Origin: Sparassis latifolia
Lineage: Eukaryota > Basidiomycota > Agaricomycetes > Polyporales > Sparassidaceae
Reading direction: 5' to 3'
Assembly: GCA_018466975.1 (NCBI GenBank)
Contig: CM031561.1
Span: 1,054,001-1,118,000 of the forward strand
DNA length: 64,000 nucleotides
Shown in pieces: positions 1 through 11,302 of this stretch. Position numbers and translations under genes: made by a program. Every line of letters starts with the position of its first letter. Within the stretch, counting starts at the first letter, position 1. Below the pieces are notes generated by a model, which searched no databases, had not been told where the DNA came from, and saw only the letters and a program-made list of their open reading frames with translations.

Positions 1-82
1 GCGCCTGTGACTCGTTCGTCAGGCCAATAGTGTTGCGGCGGGGTGGGGAAGAGAAACGCTAAAGGTCATTGCTCGAGAATTA

Positions 83-2397
83 TCAGCAAAAGAGCCGTGT
101 GTTCTGTGCCAAGAGACCGCTCACAACTTCACTCAAACTCGTTTCTTCTCGCTCCTTCTTCTTCACGCCATCCCACCATCTAACAAGCCTTCGCTCGAAT
201 CGTTCGACCACGCCGCAGAGATATTCTTCATCTGCCCCGGCCCAGCTGCTTGCCCGTTTGATCACAAGCTCAAGCTGTTCAGGCAGCGTTCCAAGGATAT
301 CCTGAGTGTTGTAGATGCTGTACGACTCTGCTGGCGAAAGTAGCAGTTGCGATTCCGCATCAAGTGAGATCTCTGGTGCGGTCAACCTGCGTAGGGGCTC
401 GATTCCGATCCTGCTTTGGAGGCAGGCGGTGCAGGCGCAGGATGAAGAGGAAAGAAATCGGCCATCACGTGCCTCTCTGCAATGAGGGACATCATCAAAT
501 CCGGATCACTCCCGACCAAAGGACATCAAAATACCGGTTCTCTTATCCTCTCGGACCAACAGCGCCCTCTCGCAGAAGTCAAGGTATTTATCCAGCATCG
601 GTTCGCTCAGATCAACTACCGACCTATGTACACTTCAGGACATGGTATCTGCGCTCGACAGTGATGGACAACTTACATGGGCGACTTCGCAGAAAAGATG
701 GCATCTTCATCCATTTTACTCCTTTCGTCGAGGTCCTTGATGCACGCCAGCAAATCGGATAAGAGCGGTAACGTGCGCGCCGGATCGTCCTTCTCCTGGG
801 GGTGCCTGAATTCGGTCACTCAACATTGGTGTTAGTTCGAAGTGTGCATAGAAACACGCTACCTGACTTCACCGTCCAACCCGTACACCATCTTCATCAC
901 AATGATGACCGTCGCAGCGAGGGATACCTCCGGTACGGCGTTATCGTACCTGTGCCAACCGTGCTCGCCTTGTTCGGTACGCTTGAATCCGGACGCGAGA
1001 GACCGGTGTAGCGTCAGCGGAATCGACAGGACTCGCGCCAGTGTTTTTGCCAACATGTACAGTGTCGCTATCCGCGAGGGTAGGTATGATGACGGGAAGG
1101 TGAGCGGGGGATTTACGTACGTGTCCCGCGCAAACCACGGACTGCGCGCCAGAGAATTGGGGGCGCGTTCATCTCGGGAGTGCTTATCTCGTAAGTGGAA
1201 TACATGAGTCTTGCTAGCCTTGATGTCTGTATATGCAGGTAGACAGGCTTGGGAGAGTGCTGAAACTTCGCGGTCAGATGATTATTGCAAGAGCGGGGCA
1301 ATACGCACATGAGGCGACAATGCATGGGCGGTGTGCTTCGTCAAGTGCTGTGCTAGGCTGGTTGGGAGGAGGCGGACGGGATCCAGATAAGGCAGTTCAT
1401 AGGCTTCTATTAACCTTTGGGTAATCAGCGTGTGTGCACTCACTGCCAGCGTTGGAACTTTAGGTAGACTTACCGCACAAAATCCATATATATAACAGGT
1501 AACCGCAGCGTCCAACAGGCCAGTACGAGGACAGAGATATTGCTCGCTGGGGAGTCATAACGCCTAGATGACCGGATACCCTGAACGCCCTTTTTCGAGA
1601 CATTCTTTTTGGGTTGCTTTTCGATGTCTTCGTCTGACGACGAGGACGAGTCCGAATTTTCTCGCATTAATACAGCCAATTCAGCATCGTCCTCGTCCTC
1701 GTCGCTTTCCGAAGAGGACGACTCGTCACTTGAGTCTTTGGCTTCTTCTTCGGGCTCTTCTCCGTCACTGATGTCTGCAGGTTGTGTATCCACTTGCACC
1801 TGAGAAGACTGTTCTGTTTGCTTTTTATCTCCCTCGCCATGCATCGCCTCTAGAGGTTCGGCTGGAGGTGGCTGCGGAAGCAGTTCTAGGTGCAACGTCC
1901 ATATGTCTCTGCATACCATCTGCACTATGTCGGTATATTAGACAGCGTATGCAGTAGGTAAACCATACCTCGAACTCTGGGGGTAGTTCCCACAGCCGTG
2001 TTAGAGCGGCAACTTGCATGCGTAGAATGAGCTGAAGACATTGGAAGTAATGGTAACGCGCTCGTTCTCCGTGGTACACTGCGTTGACCTCTTGTGAGGG
2101 ATTTCGCTGATTGAAAGCACTGCGGAAATGACTTACACTTTGGATCTGCGTTACTCTGCTTCTCTTTCCTCTTGCGGTTTGACTTCAGCGTCCTCTTCCT
2201 GAGTGTATGCGGACCAAGCTCGGTGACCTCTCGAGTCTCATTCCTGTAGCTCTATGCAGCGTGAAAAGAGGCTTAAGTGCGGCATGGTGTGAGCTAACCT
2301 GGAGTACGTGGCCTTCGTTGCAAGTAATGAGACCGCTGGAGGGTTCCTTGTGCCATTGCCGGGAACCGCACACGGGACAGCGGCGTCGGGGTGCCAT
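83..2397 (-). CDS. RRN7: RNA polymerase I initiation factor Rrn7 (TAF1B/TFIIB-like)
   Basis: The protein opens with a zinc ribbon reading CPVCGSRQWHKEPSSGLITC followed by an EGH, which is the Rrn7/TAF1B N-terminal finger (C-x2-C ... C-x4-H). In the family this is the TFIIB-like core-factor subunit that recruits RNA polymerase I to rDNA promoters. After the ribbon come an RKRTLKSNRKRK basic stretch, a helical segment (YHYFQCLQLILRMQ...LWELPPEFE) compatible with the first cyclin fold, and a long acidic Ser/Glu/Asp-rich linker around 1630-1830. A second helical block (YDSPASNISVLVLACWTLRLP) follows. At least six short introns interrupt it. The start is the ATG just before the zinc ribbon; the stop is a TGA at 83-85. 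The C-terminal third is poorly conserved, so its exon edges are the least certain part. It diverges from the J-protein gene with about 280 bp between the starts. Confidence 0.85.
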
Positions 2398-2677
2398 CGT
2401 CTTGCCCTTCTCTTGCAGCTACAGGCAGAGAGCTGGTGATAAGAAATTCAGGTACACCTAACTTAGGAACGCAAAGAACCCACGCCGCTACGGTGGCACT
2501 GCAGACGTTCAGATAATCGCGTGGCGGAAACACCGGCAATTTCCATCCAGTCCCAGATCAAGATCGAGCTTGAGTTCGCGCCAAGTTCGCGCTGTCAAGT
2601 TGTCTCCGCCCTCTTTCAAGTTCTGCATTCCGCCGAACGTTTACTTCCTTTTGCGCAAGGGCGCGCCGAATATATTA

Positions 2678-4128
2678 ATGAAGCTATTTCTTTTAGCTTG
2701 CTTAGCTGCTCTGGTAGTGGCTGTTTCAGCGTGAGTCTTCTGCACACCGCTCGGACTGACAACTCACTCCGTGGTTGCCTCTTCTTCAGATGGACAAAAG
2801 TTAGTGAACAGTACACTGCTGTTCAGCAACTTTTCTGACGACGGTGTTTTCTCTCCATTGCTTAGGAGGACTACGAAATATTTGATCTCGTAAGCGACGT
2901 GGAGGCATCTGAAGGTCTGACTAGCGGTTGTAGCATGTTATGATCTTTCTGATGCGGCTTGTTTCTCTCCTACCATGTGCGTCTAGGCAAAGGAACGACG
3001 TTTTACTCATGGCTTGAAGTTTCATCGACTGCTTCAACTCCCGAGATAGCAAAAGCATATCGAAAGAAGAGCATACAATTGCAGTGAGTTTTGAGCTTGG
3101 TGGACTTCGACATTATAACGTGAACAGGCTTCACGAATAGTCCAGACAAGAACCCAGGTGTGAAGCACGCGCACGAACGGTTTGCAAGGCTCAGCGTCGT
3201 ATCCTCGATACTCAGGAATGCGGAGAGCCGTAAACGGTGTGTACTCACTGCTTAACTTGGCCAGCGTTTGCTTATCTTGATAAAACTAGATATGACTTCT
3301 TCTACAAGAACGGTGTACCAAAATGGAGAGGAACTGGATACTACTATTCGCGTTTCCGTCCAGGACTTGGAGTACGACCCTCTTACCTTTTGGTGATACC
3401 GTTGGACACTAACTCTGTTTTGCGCGCCATGTTCACAGACAGTCATCGTATTCCTGGTCTTCATATCCTCGTGTTTACAATATCTGGTTCAACGCATGAA
3501 CTACAACCGCGACTTGAAGAGGATAGAGTGGATCATCCAGCAAGCACGGTCCGCCGCATGGGGTTCGAAGATGCTTCCCATAGAAGGGCGAAGGAAGGTA
3601 TGTGACATGACGTCTTCGGAATAACCTGGAGTCGTCTTGATCCATGTGCTGCGAAGGTGAAAGTCAATCTAGGTGGTGGTCCACGTCTAGACGAAGACGG
3701 AAACATAGTGTCCGGAAGAATGGTTGATATCACGGTGGAGGGAACTGACGTCTACATCGTGGGTGCATCGCGTCGTTATTCTCCGCGATACTTAACGAAG
3801 GGGATGTGTCTAGCTTGAGCCGGATGGCACTCTGCTCCCAGTGAACAGCAACACCGCAGTCGCGCCGTCGTTCAAGAGAACCTGGTTCGTCGGCCTTATG
3901 ACGAACCTGATACGCGGCGTGGTCAAGAGGCCATCAAATGCGGAAGAGGTTAATGGTGTAGACTCTGTGGAGAGGGATGAGGGAGAGGAGACTGACGATA
4001 CGTCCGTCTCCGGCTCGGTGAGGGGCGGAACGGTGACACCGAAGGGAGCAGCGCCTGGTGCAAAGGGCGTGCGGGCTCCCGCTGTGATGGGTGGCGGGAA
4101 ACGGAGAAAAAACCCGCGAAGGCGATGA
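2678..4128 (+). CDS. ERJ5: ER membrane J-protein, ERJ5/DNAJC1 type
   Basis: The first exon encodes a classic signal peptide ([18 protein letters not shown]). A J-domain follows: helix residues [17 protein letters not shown], then a helix II ([14 protein letters not shown]), the HPD catalytic tripeptide assembled across an intron (HPDKNPG), and helix III ending in [14 protein letters not shown] hydrophobic segment ([17 protein letters not shown]) follows and anchors the protein. After a charged juxtamembrane stretch comes a cytosolic tail with a basic C-terminus ([12 protein letters not shown]). Known family role: the J-domain faces the ER lumen and stimulates the Hsp70 BiP/Kar2 in folding and quality control. 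At least seven introns are needed. ERJ5 is the best fungal match by architecture (signal peptide, J-domain, one membrane span); the metazoan DNAJC1/DNAJC25 family is the alternative label. The start is unambiguous because the signal peptide begins at this ATG. Confidence 0.85.
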
Positions 4129-4400
4129 GGGAAATATTTATTGAAACACCTGTGCGGTTCGGTCGTAGGAGAGCCGATAAGGATTTTCGGAGCAAATGAC
4201 TCCGCGGAGACGAGCTGGGCTGGAGTAATGGAGATTAGATTCGGACGGAGGATTGGTGGACTGGTATCTAGTACGGCCCAAACACGAATACACAAGCATA
4301 TAGCACAGTCCAGGGGACAACAGGGCGGCAATCCGTCTTTCATTCCTACCACCATCTTACTCTGTCCTGCATTTTCTCCCTTCTGCTCTTCCTCCCAGTC

Positions 4401-5712
4401 ATGTCCTACCGCCCTGAACTCCTTGCCCCTTTCCTCGCTCTCCCCCAGGGCGATAAGGTCCAAGCTGAGTGTATGTCGTAACTTTTCACTATCACTTGAT
4501 CAGAAATGACTCACTCTTCTCTCCTCAGATGTCTGGATCGATGGCGACGGTGGTCTCCGTTCTAAGACCACGGTCAGTATTTAAGCAATCTCAATGCGAT
4601 GCCCTCTATCTGGAGGATTTGGCATTTTACATGCTTTCAGATCATTGATCCGTCCATTAGACCGTGACCAAGAAGGTGACCGACATTGGCCAGCTTCGCA
4701 TCTGGGATTTCGACGGTTCTTCCACGAACCAAGCCCCTGGGACCGACTCTGATGTCTACCTGCGCCCGGCTGCCATTTTCAAGGACCCCTTCCGTGGTGG
4801 TGACAACATCTTGGTTCTTGCCGAGTGCTACAACAACGATGGCACCCCGAACAAGACCAACTATCGTCATCATGCCAAAAAGGTCATGGATCTTGCGAAG
4901 GAACAGGTCCCCTGGTTCGGCCTTGAGCAGGAGTACACCCTTTCGACACCGACGGTACGCCGTACGGCTGGCCGAAAGGTGGTTTCCCCGGTCCCCAGGG
5001 TCCCTACTACTGCGGTGCCGGTATGTATGCATCAGTCTGCCCGTTCTCCAAACGTTGATATATAGTTATACAGGCGCTGGAAAGGTCTTCGCCCGTGACC
5101 TTATTGAGGCTCACTACCGCGCTTGCCTTTACGCGGGTGTCAACATCTCCGGTATTAACGCGGAGGTGATGCCCTCTCAGTGGGAGTTCCAAGTTGGCCC
5201 GTGTGAGGGTATCTCCATGGGTGACCACCTCTGGATGGCTCGCTACCTGCTCGTGCGCGCCGCCGAGCAGTGGAATATCACGGTGTCCTTCCACCCCAAG
5301 CCCCTCGCAGGTGATTGGAACGGTGCCGGCTGTCACACGAATTTCAGCACGAAGGCGATGCGTGAGCCTGGAGGCATGGCATACATCGAGGCTGCAATCG
5401 AGAAGCTGAGCAAGAGGCATAATGAGCACATCGCCGTGTACGGTGAGGATAACGACCTCCGTCTAACCGGTCGCCACGAGACTGGTCACATCGGCACTTT
5501 CACCTCCGGCGTTGCCAACCGCGGCGCGTCTATTCGTATTCCCAGGCACGTAGGTGCCCAAGGCTATGGATACCTCGAGGATAGACGTCCCGCCTCTAAC
5601 ATCGGTATGTTTTACGTCTGCCAGCAATGGCTTCACTTTCTCATCCGTCGTGTGTACAGATCCCTACCGGGTTACCAGCATTATCGTTGAGACGACCTGC
5701 CTCGACAAGTAG
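4401..5712 (+). CDS. GLN1: Glutamine synthetase (GSII), with a 1-bp frameshift in exon 3
   Basis: This is a cytosolic eukaryotic-type glutamine synthetase, which makes glutamine from glutamate, ammonia and ATP. Seen in order: [31 protein letters not shown], the substrate-site stretch GLEQEYT, the catalytic-Glu region [30 protein letters not shown], the flap/active-site region [20 protein letters not shown] and the C-terminal [13 protein letters not shown]. Five exons and four short introns join cleanly. The exception is the third exon: the upstream frame (codons beginning at positions like 4931) changes by one base near 4940-4943. Upstream reads TACACCCTT and downstream reads TTCGACACCGAC, as if one T were missing from a T-run, so literal translation goes out of frame after EQEYTL. 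Everything downstream is perfectly conserved in the shifted frame. This is either a sequencing or assembly error in a homopolymer or a very recent inactivating deletion. Confidence 0.93.
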
Positions 5713-6010
5713 ATGAGATCAGCCTCGCTTGATGTAGAGTATGTAAAGAAGAAAAGAAGTGCATACATGTCTTTTTATTGGCAGAACCAAAGTGGGTATG
5801 AATAACTATCGGACTTCGGATATATTCGTTCTGTTGTTGACTTCGCGAACACGGAAAACTTTTCGACTACTTTTTGAGCGTTAAGGGCGTAAAATTCGGA
5901 AGGTCATAAAGTACAGTTCCCCACAACAGCGTGATCTGAGTCTCAACGCTTCCAAGCCAAAGCAAATATCAATACACTATTCGCAATATCTTCTCCCATT
6001 CCAATTTGTC

Positions 6011-8927
6011 TCAGTATGGCGTATTTACGATGTTGGACCGGCCTTGCAAGCTCTTCATTGGCGTGGCAAGGGATGCTCTCGTTGGCCTCTTCAAACTCTT
6101 CTTGTTGACCGCGAGAACATTGTTCTGAAGCGCAACGATCTGTGGAAATGGCCAAAGGTCAACGGTGTTCGACTAAAGCATTACCAGAGTGCAACGCACA
6201 ATCTCCTTGTCATCCCCAAATTTGAAGTTGTCTTGCACGACGAAGTCTTCGTATCTATCGAATAGCCATCAGCATTCACGCAAAAGAGACATTGCTGTGA
6301 TGAAGACTGACTTCTTGATTTCGTACTTGTCCAGCAGACCCTTCTTGACTTTGGCGAAGTCCCAGGCGACAACATACGGCCCTGTTGAGGTCACAATGGC
6401 GTTCTCTTCCTGCCCTTCGCCCATGTTGAACCTATTCACAAAAGAGGAACGTCTTCAGTGTTACACAAACACCATTCACTCAATCGTGTTACCTAGCAGG
6501 AGTGAACGACACACTATTCTCCATGTAGGCAACATGCTCTGCGCGCAGCTGCAGCCTGCGAGGTATCGGTTTGGCATTCGCGGGGAAGCTGCGGTCGAAG
6601 CCCAAGCTACCGGTATATCTTCCCTCTCCAATGAGAGTATCAATAAGCAACAAGTACGTCTTCGTAGTTGCCACTATCCAGCGTCCATTTGCCGTCACAT
6701 CAATGCCCAGGATGGGGTCACCAAGTGGAGGTAGCGCCGTCTTCGCGTTCTTGCCAATGGCGTCGAACAACCGGATGTCACCCTTCTGGCTCGCCACCGC
6801 CAGTTTCCCGGATTCCGTGGTCGTAACACCGGAGAACTGGTTCTTACTGACATACTGCTTGAATTGGCTGTCGACCATCTTGTTGCCTGACATGCGCGGA
6901 TCAATGCGGAAGAGTGCGTTGTGCGACACGCCGACAATAGTCTGCTCCGGGGTCATCTGCGCGAACTTGCTGTCCGGTGCGATATGATCCACTTGCACTG
7001 CATCATGAACCTTCCACTCCTCGACAATCTTTCCCCGTTCAATATCCATGCTGAAGAGGGAGTTGGGTTCTGACGGGTTCATCAGGATCATCTTGGAGTC
7101 CTGATCATGCAGCATGACCTGAACAATGGAGATTCAATGATGCGGACAGACGAATGGCTGGAAATCCTAGAACACACGTGTTTAGGTTTGAAGGTCTTGC
7201 CCTTTGGTGTCGCGAGCTTGCTGAGAGTGGCATGGTATTTGACCTGGTTATCGCCCGTGTAGCCGAAGACACCAATGCTGTTTCCTCGAACGACATACGA
7301 CCGATCGCCTTTATAGCCGACCGTAAGTTGTGAGTTGCGTTCGCCATTACCCAGCGCAGGTAGTTCTTCTTCTTCTGCGTCAGCATACTCTTCGGGTTCC
7401 TCCTCGTCTTCACTCTTGTCTGATAAAAAAACCTCATCAGATGCTGTCGAGGCCTGTTACGGTGTCTCTCACCTAGCTCGTCTTCCACCGCATCTTCTTC
7501 GTCCTCCTCGTCCTCGACGTCTCGCATTTCCACATCCTCCGTATTCGAGCTCATAACATAGACTTGTTCGTCGAGCTGTCAAAGTACCTGTATCAGCATT
7601 GGGCCTCGATCCACTACTACTTCGTACCTTGGCTTTCTCCCATGAGTACTGATTCAACCCCTCCCACAACGCTTGAGTGAAAATTCGTTGAAAGTTGCTG
7701 AAAGCTTCCTGAGTCTCAAATCGGAGGCACCAGCTACTCTGCAGTCCGGTATCGCTTGTGTGATTCCATGTCAACGACAAGACTTTAGACGACCATCGCT
7801 GGTTCATATCAGATGTGATCTTGTGTGCAAGGAGTTGTCCATCCTCGCCGAATGCATTCAACCAATAGTCAAACGGTCCGGAGGCAGCATTTCGGACGAC
7901 TCTCGCGACGACCTCCGCTTGAATGACAAAGAAGCCTCGCTCACGATTCCACAAGTGTAGTTCAGCCTCTTCTGCAACGAGGGCTGGTAGAGCAGGATCC
8001 GCTGCGACATTCTTCCAATTCTTCGCCTTGCCACTTTTCGTGATCGCTGCTGCCCCCGTGCTAGCGGAAGCTGGGAAGTGTGGATCGTGCGCGGCTTCAG
8101 AGGCTTCTTTACGCTTAGACGACGAAGAAACATGCGTCTTGGAAGACGCCTTGGAATCTCTCGTTGTCGAAGTTCTAGTAAATACGTCAGCCCCAAGGAA
8201 AGAATGAAGTGGTAGGCACCTACTGCGATATGAATTCCTGCAACTGAACATCCCCGATGTCGTCGGCATTGATCTTGTACTTGCGCTCGTACATGGCACG
8301 ATACATGCAAGTTTCAAAGAAGGCACGAGTCGGTTCATTCGTCCCAGACGCCACAAACTCGTAAAATTCGTCAACATCTCCATCCAAATCACGCCACATG
8401 AAAGTGGGGCCGTCTTCTGTGACTCCAGTTCGGAAGCCCAGCTCTTCACTGATCAGAAACACCCGCTCCTCATCGGCTAAGATGGGATTAGCAAGAGCAC
8501 ACAGAAGTACAATAGGACCCACTCTCTTCCTCATCCTCCAGCAGTTCTTGATCTCCATCTTCAAAGACGCGGGTGATTACAAGCTGGAAATTGTGCTCGA
8601 GAGACGGCACACGGCGAATAGTAGCCATGGCGTCATTGTAACTGGTGGCGCAAATTCAGTGATAGCCTCCCAAGTAACGACAAACATACATGCACTCTCT
8701 GGCACCTCGTATGGTCCCTGAACGGACGAGATAGAGCTGACCCTCCGAGATCTTGACAACCTCAGCGGCATTGGGATCATCTGAGAAGTGATGTCAGAAG
8801 TGGCAGAGAGTATTGAGCGACTGGAACGCACGCCAAACCTTTCCGAGGACTCAGAAAGTTGTTCAAGCAATTAGGTGGCATCATGCGGGACATAGTCTCT
8901 AGACTCACGACTCCTGAAGATGTTCAT
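6011..8927 (-). CDS. VID27: VID27 family protein (vacuolar import and degradation)
   Basis: It begins MNIFRSLLGKVWHDPNAAEV, followed by KISEGQLYLVRSGTIRGA, the conserved Vid27 N-terminus. The middle has DEERVFLISEELGFR and FMWRDLDGDVDEFYEFVASG. The C-terminal WD-like Vid27 domain includes NSLFSMDIERGKIVEEWKVH, QFSGVTTTESGKLAVASQKG, GDPILGIDVTANGRWIVATT and ENAIVTSTGPYVVAWDFAKV. The last exon was found after an intron: reading straight through gives an early stop at 6173, but splicing to the AG before 6110 restores IVALQNNVLAVNKKSLKRPT and a natural C-terminus ending VNTPY. In yeast Vid27 is a cytoplasmic protein linked to fructose-1,6-bisphosphatase degradation; its biochemical role is unclear. 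An acidic tract (DEEDEEDAVEDE) lies at about 7480-7540. It shares a 123-bp divergent promoter with the small gene at 9051. Confidence 0.9.
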
Positions 8928-8995
8928 GTTGAGCGGAGAGATTGAAAGAGAAACAAGCGCGAAGCGCGTGACTTCACGGTGTGACGATAGCTGAG

Positions 8996-9010
8996 ACGCG
9001 TGAGACGCGT
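8996..9010. promoter_or_regulatory. Two ACGCGT (MCB-like) boxes in divergent promoter
   Basis: ACGCGT occurs at 8996-9001 and again at 9005-9010, nine bases apart, inside the 123-bp gap between the VID27 start and the small gene at 9051. ACGCGT is the MluI cell-cycle box bound by MBF (Mbp1/Swi6) in fungi. Whether it works here is inference; the close pairing on the same helical face is what makes it notable. Confidence 0.45.
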
Positions 9011-9050
9011 TCCATCACGTCACAAGCACGTTCAACAATTCAACAAAACC

Positions 9051-9444
9051 ATGTCCTCCCCAGTACCATCCTCATGTAAATTCTGCTTCTGCATCTTGGT
9101 GTCGCTATCGCATTAACGGTATGTTCTTAGTCGGTCATACCGAGCCACATATCGCACAGTCTCCCCCTCCAGATATAAACCTTCGTAGTCGCTTGCCCGA
9201 GGTGAGGTGCAAAGTGCAACCGTGCATGCGCTGGAATTGATGCGGAATCCAGTCTGTCCCTGGCGACGTCTCGCCGACATCCTCTACCTTCACAAACATG
9301 TCGCGAACCCCCGGGGGACCTATACTATCTGCCCACCTAGCAGGTCCAACGCGGAAAATCACAATCCGCGCGGATCCCTCCCTTGTGACGTGTTTCGATC
9401 CATCCGACAAACAGGTGTATGACCTCTGGGCTCCAAAGAAATGA
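9051..9444 (+). CDS. Small conserved protein of unknown function
   Basis: This short gene is pieced together from three exons. The first encodes MSSPVPSS and ends at a GT near 9076. The second runs from about 9131 to 9203 (GHTEPHIAQSPPPDINLRSR). The third starts after the AG at about 9254 and ends at TGA 9442-9444. The product is about 93 residues, with no signal peptide and no membrane span. Its C-terminal half (GGPILSAHLAGPTRKITIRA, then DPSLVTCFDPSDKQVYDLWAPKK) looks well constrained, with an acidic-aromatic tail DKQVYDLWAPKK, while the N-terminus is Pro/Ser-rich. I do not recognise the family with confidence. Support for it being real: all three exons have canonical splice sites that keep one frame, and it sits immediately downstream of a compact promoter shared with VID27. 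Confidence 0.6.
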
Positions 9445-9662
9445 CAGTTTATTCTCATCATCGCCTACAGTGTATCACAAGGCTTAAATACAAGTGCGTA
9501 TGTTTGGCTACGGATACAGATATCAATTGAGAAGTTGTGTAAGAGATCGCGCGAGATGTGAAATAATGAGTGGCGTAGGATAGATGTGGGTACAAGTCTG
9601 AAGTATGTAGTCTTGTCAGGCGAAGACACCAGGCAGACGGTAAGGGCGCGATGGCTTACCGT

Positions 9663-11093
9663 TCAAATCCAATTCGTGGAGGTTCTTGGGCACCCAAGTG
9701 GAGCTCTACCTGACGGACTCAGATCCAGCTGCAGTCCTAGAGGCGATCGTAATCCAACTTCATGACTCCCAGAATCCTTCGACGCCCTATAACTTGGCAC
9801 AGCGTTATCCACCGATTCGCGACTTGCGCCGAGACTGTGGGAAGATGGGTTGGTCGAGTCACTAAACCTGCACATATCCAAACCAAGGCTATCAGTGTGG
9901 CGCTGACGGAGCTCCTCGCAGCAGAGTTGGTAAAGCTCTGTAAGATCCAGGAAATGAGCTTCGTCGCGCAATTCGAGAAGGGTTTGCAGTCGAGATGGCG
10001 AGTTGCTCGTGAGCTGAACTGTCCTAGGTAACGTAGCAGGGCTCTCGGGAGAGGATCGCAAATAGGTAAGGATATGGGAATATCTGGGAAACATCCGACT
10101 GTCAACAAAGAAATAAAGATATCAGGAAGAGAAACTTTCTTACGACTCGCTGGGCCTGTCCAGAAATATGTGGATGTTTGCTAACATTGGCACCACCCCT
10201 TCAGACATAAGATGATGGACAAAAATGGACTTGAAAGACTCCCCGGGCTCTGTGTCACGAAAGAAGTTCGAAAATCTCTCCGTGTCACCGCTTTCAGATC
10301 GCTCGGAGATGCTGTCAGATTCGCGGGAAAGCACAAGGGTCTCCAGGTATGTGGCCAGGTAGGAAGGTCGTGACATCAGGGTTTTCATTGTCGTGCGATG
10401 GGTCATCGTGCTGGTCTCTATTGATACAATCACTCTGGAAGGGTCGGAAATCCCTGGAGGAACCTGTGATTGCAAAAGAGGAACGAATGGCGGAGGCGGT
10501 ACGGATGCAACTGCGGTGAAGACGTCCGATGCAGGGGGAGACCGATTGGAGAGTGAGGGCGACGACGACTTCAGGGAACGAATTCTTGGAGAACCCTGGC
10601 CGACAGCTCCCAATTCCGGCGCAGCCGGAAGAGGGCGAGATGGCCGCGCCGGAGTATTAGAGCGACGAGCAACGGTTGTCCCTGCGTCGGACTTTGGTGG
10701 GAGTGGAGGACGGTCAGAACTGGACTGTTGTTGTTTCAGAGCGGCACATTCATCCTCTGTACCGAGACTAGGGCCACCTGTACCTAGGACGTGAGCCCAT
10801 GCTTCCTGGGGACTCTGCACAATTGTCGCCCCCGAGCCTAGAGGACGATTCCGCTGAAAATCGCAAACGTCTTTCAGCACAGGATCGGATATGTGTATGG
10901 CCTTGGTGGGCTTCGAATCGGAGATGTGCATGGGCTTGGTGGGCTTCGACGAAGCGAGAGGAAATCGAAACCTGGGTCCTATTGATGGTCTGCGCGTCTT
11001 GGGCGAGACGGGGGGAGAGACTGGAACCCGACCTTCCGCAGGAGAAGGACGAGGAGGTGAAGGGGACTTTAGAGAGCGTTGGGTTTGAATCAT
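9663..11093 (-). CDS. BTB/POZ domain protein with proline-rich N-terminus
   Basis: The N-terminal two thirds is a low-complexity Pro/Ser/Arg-rich region with a short internal duplication (KPTKPMHISDS / KPTKAIHISDP). The C-terminal part is a BTB fold of the T1/KCTD-like type common in basidiomycetes: VIVSIETSTMTHRTTMKTLM, then a variable stretch, then IHIFLDRPSES, then after an intron RYSHILTYLRSSPES, and LLELRDEAHFLDLTELYQLC with EELRQRH. BTB domains mediate oligomerisation or adaptor contacts; the partner here is unknown. The start at MIQTQRSLKSPSPPRPSP was preferred over an in-frame ATG 111 bases upstream because the extra leader looks like untranslated sequence. One intron (about 10108-10136) is needed. 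It diverges from the RPR2-like gene with 209 bp between starts. Confidence 0.75.
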
Positions 11094-11302
11094 GGTGGAA
11101 AGATGGACGAGGTGGTGGGTGGATGAAAGAGTGAAGCTGTGCACGCGCGCAGCAGAACAAAGGGTCCATAGCCATTCTTGAGGGCGTACACACAATGGGC
11201 GCACGGGACAAAAGAAACGTGAAGTTGGCTACCACAATGATTGCCTTGTTTGGCCATCCACCCAGCGCCTATGGTGATCACCGCTGAAGAAAACTTTAAT
11301 TC

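Noticed and set aside
3810..4463. 217-codon open frame on the minus strand opposite the J-protein C-terminus and the glutamine synthetase leader
   Set aside because: It overlaps well-supported exons on the other strand, has no recognisable domain and is a composition shadow of GC-rich coding sequence.
5007..5429. 140-codon minus-strand frame inside glutamine synthetase
   Set aside because: It lies opposite highly conserved glutamine synthetase exons; no independent protein signal.
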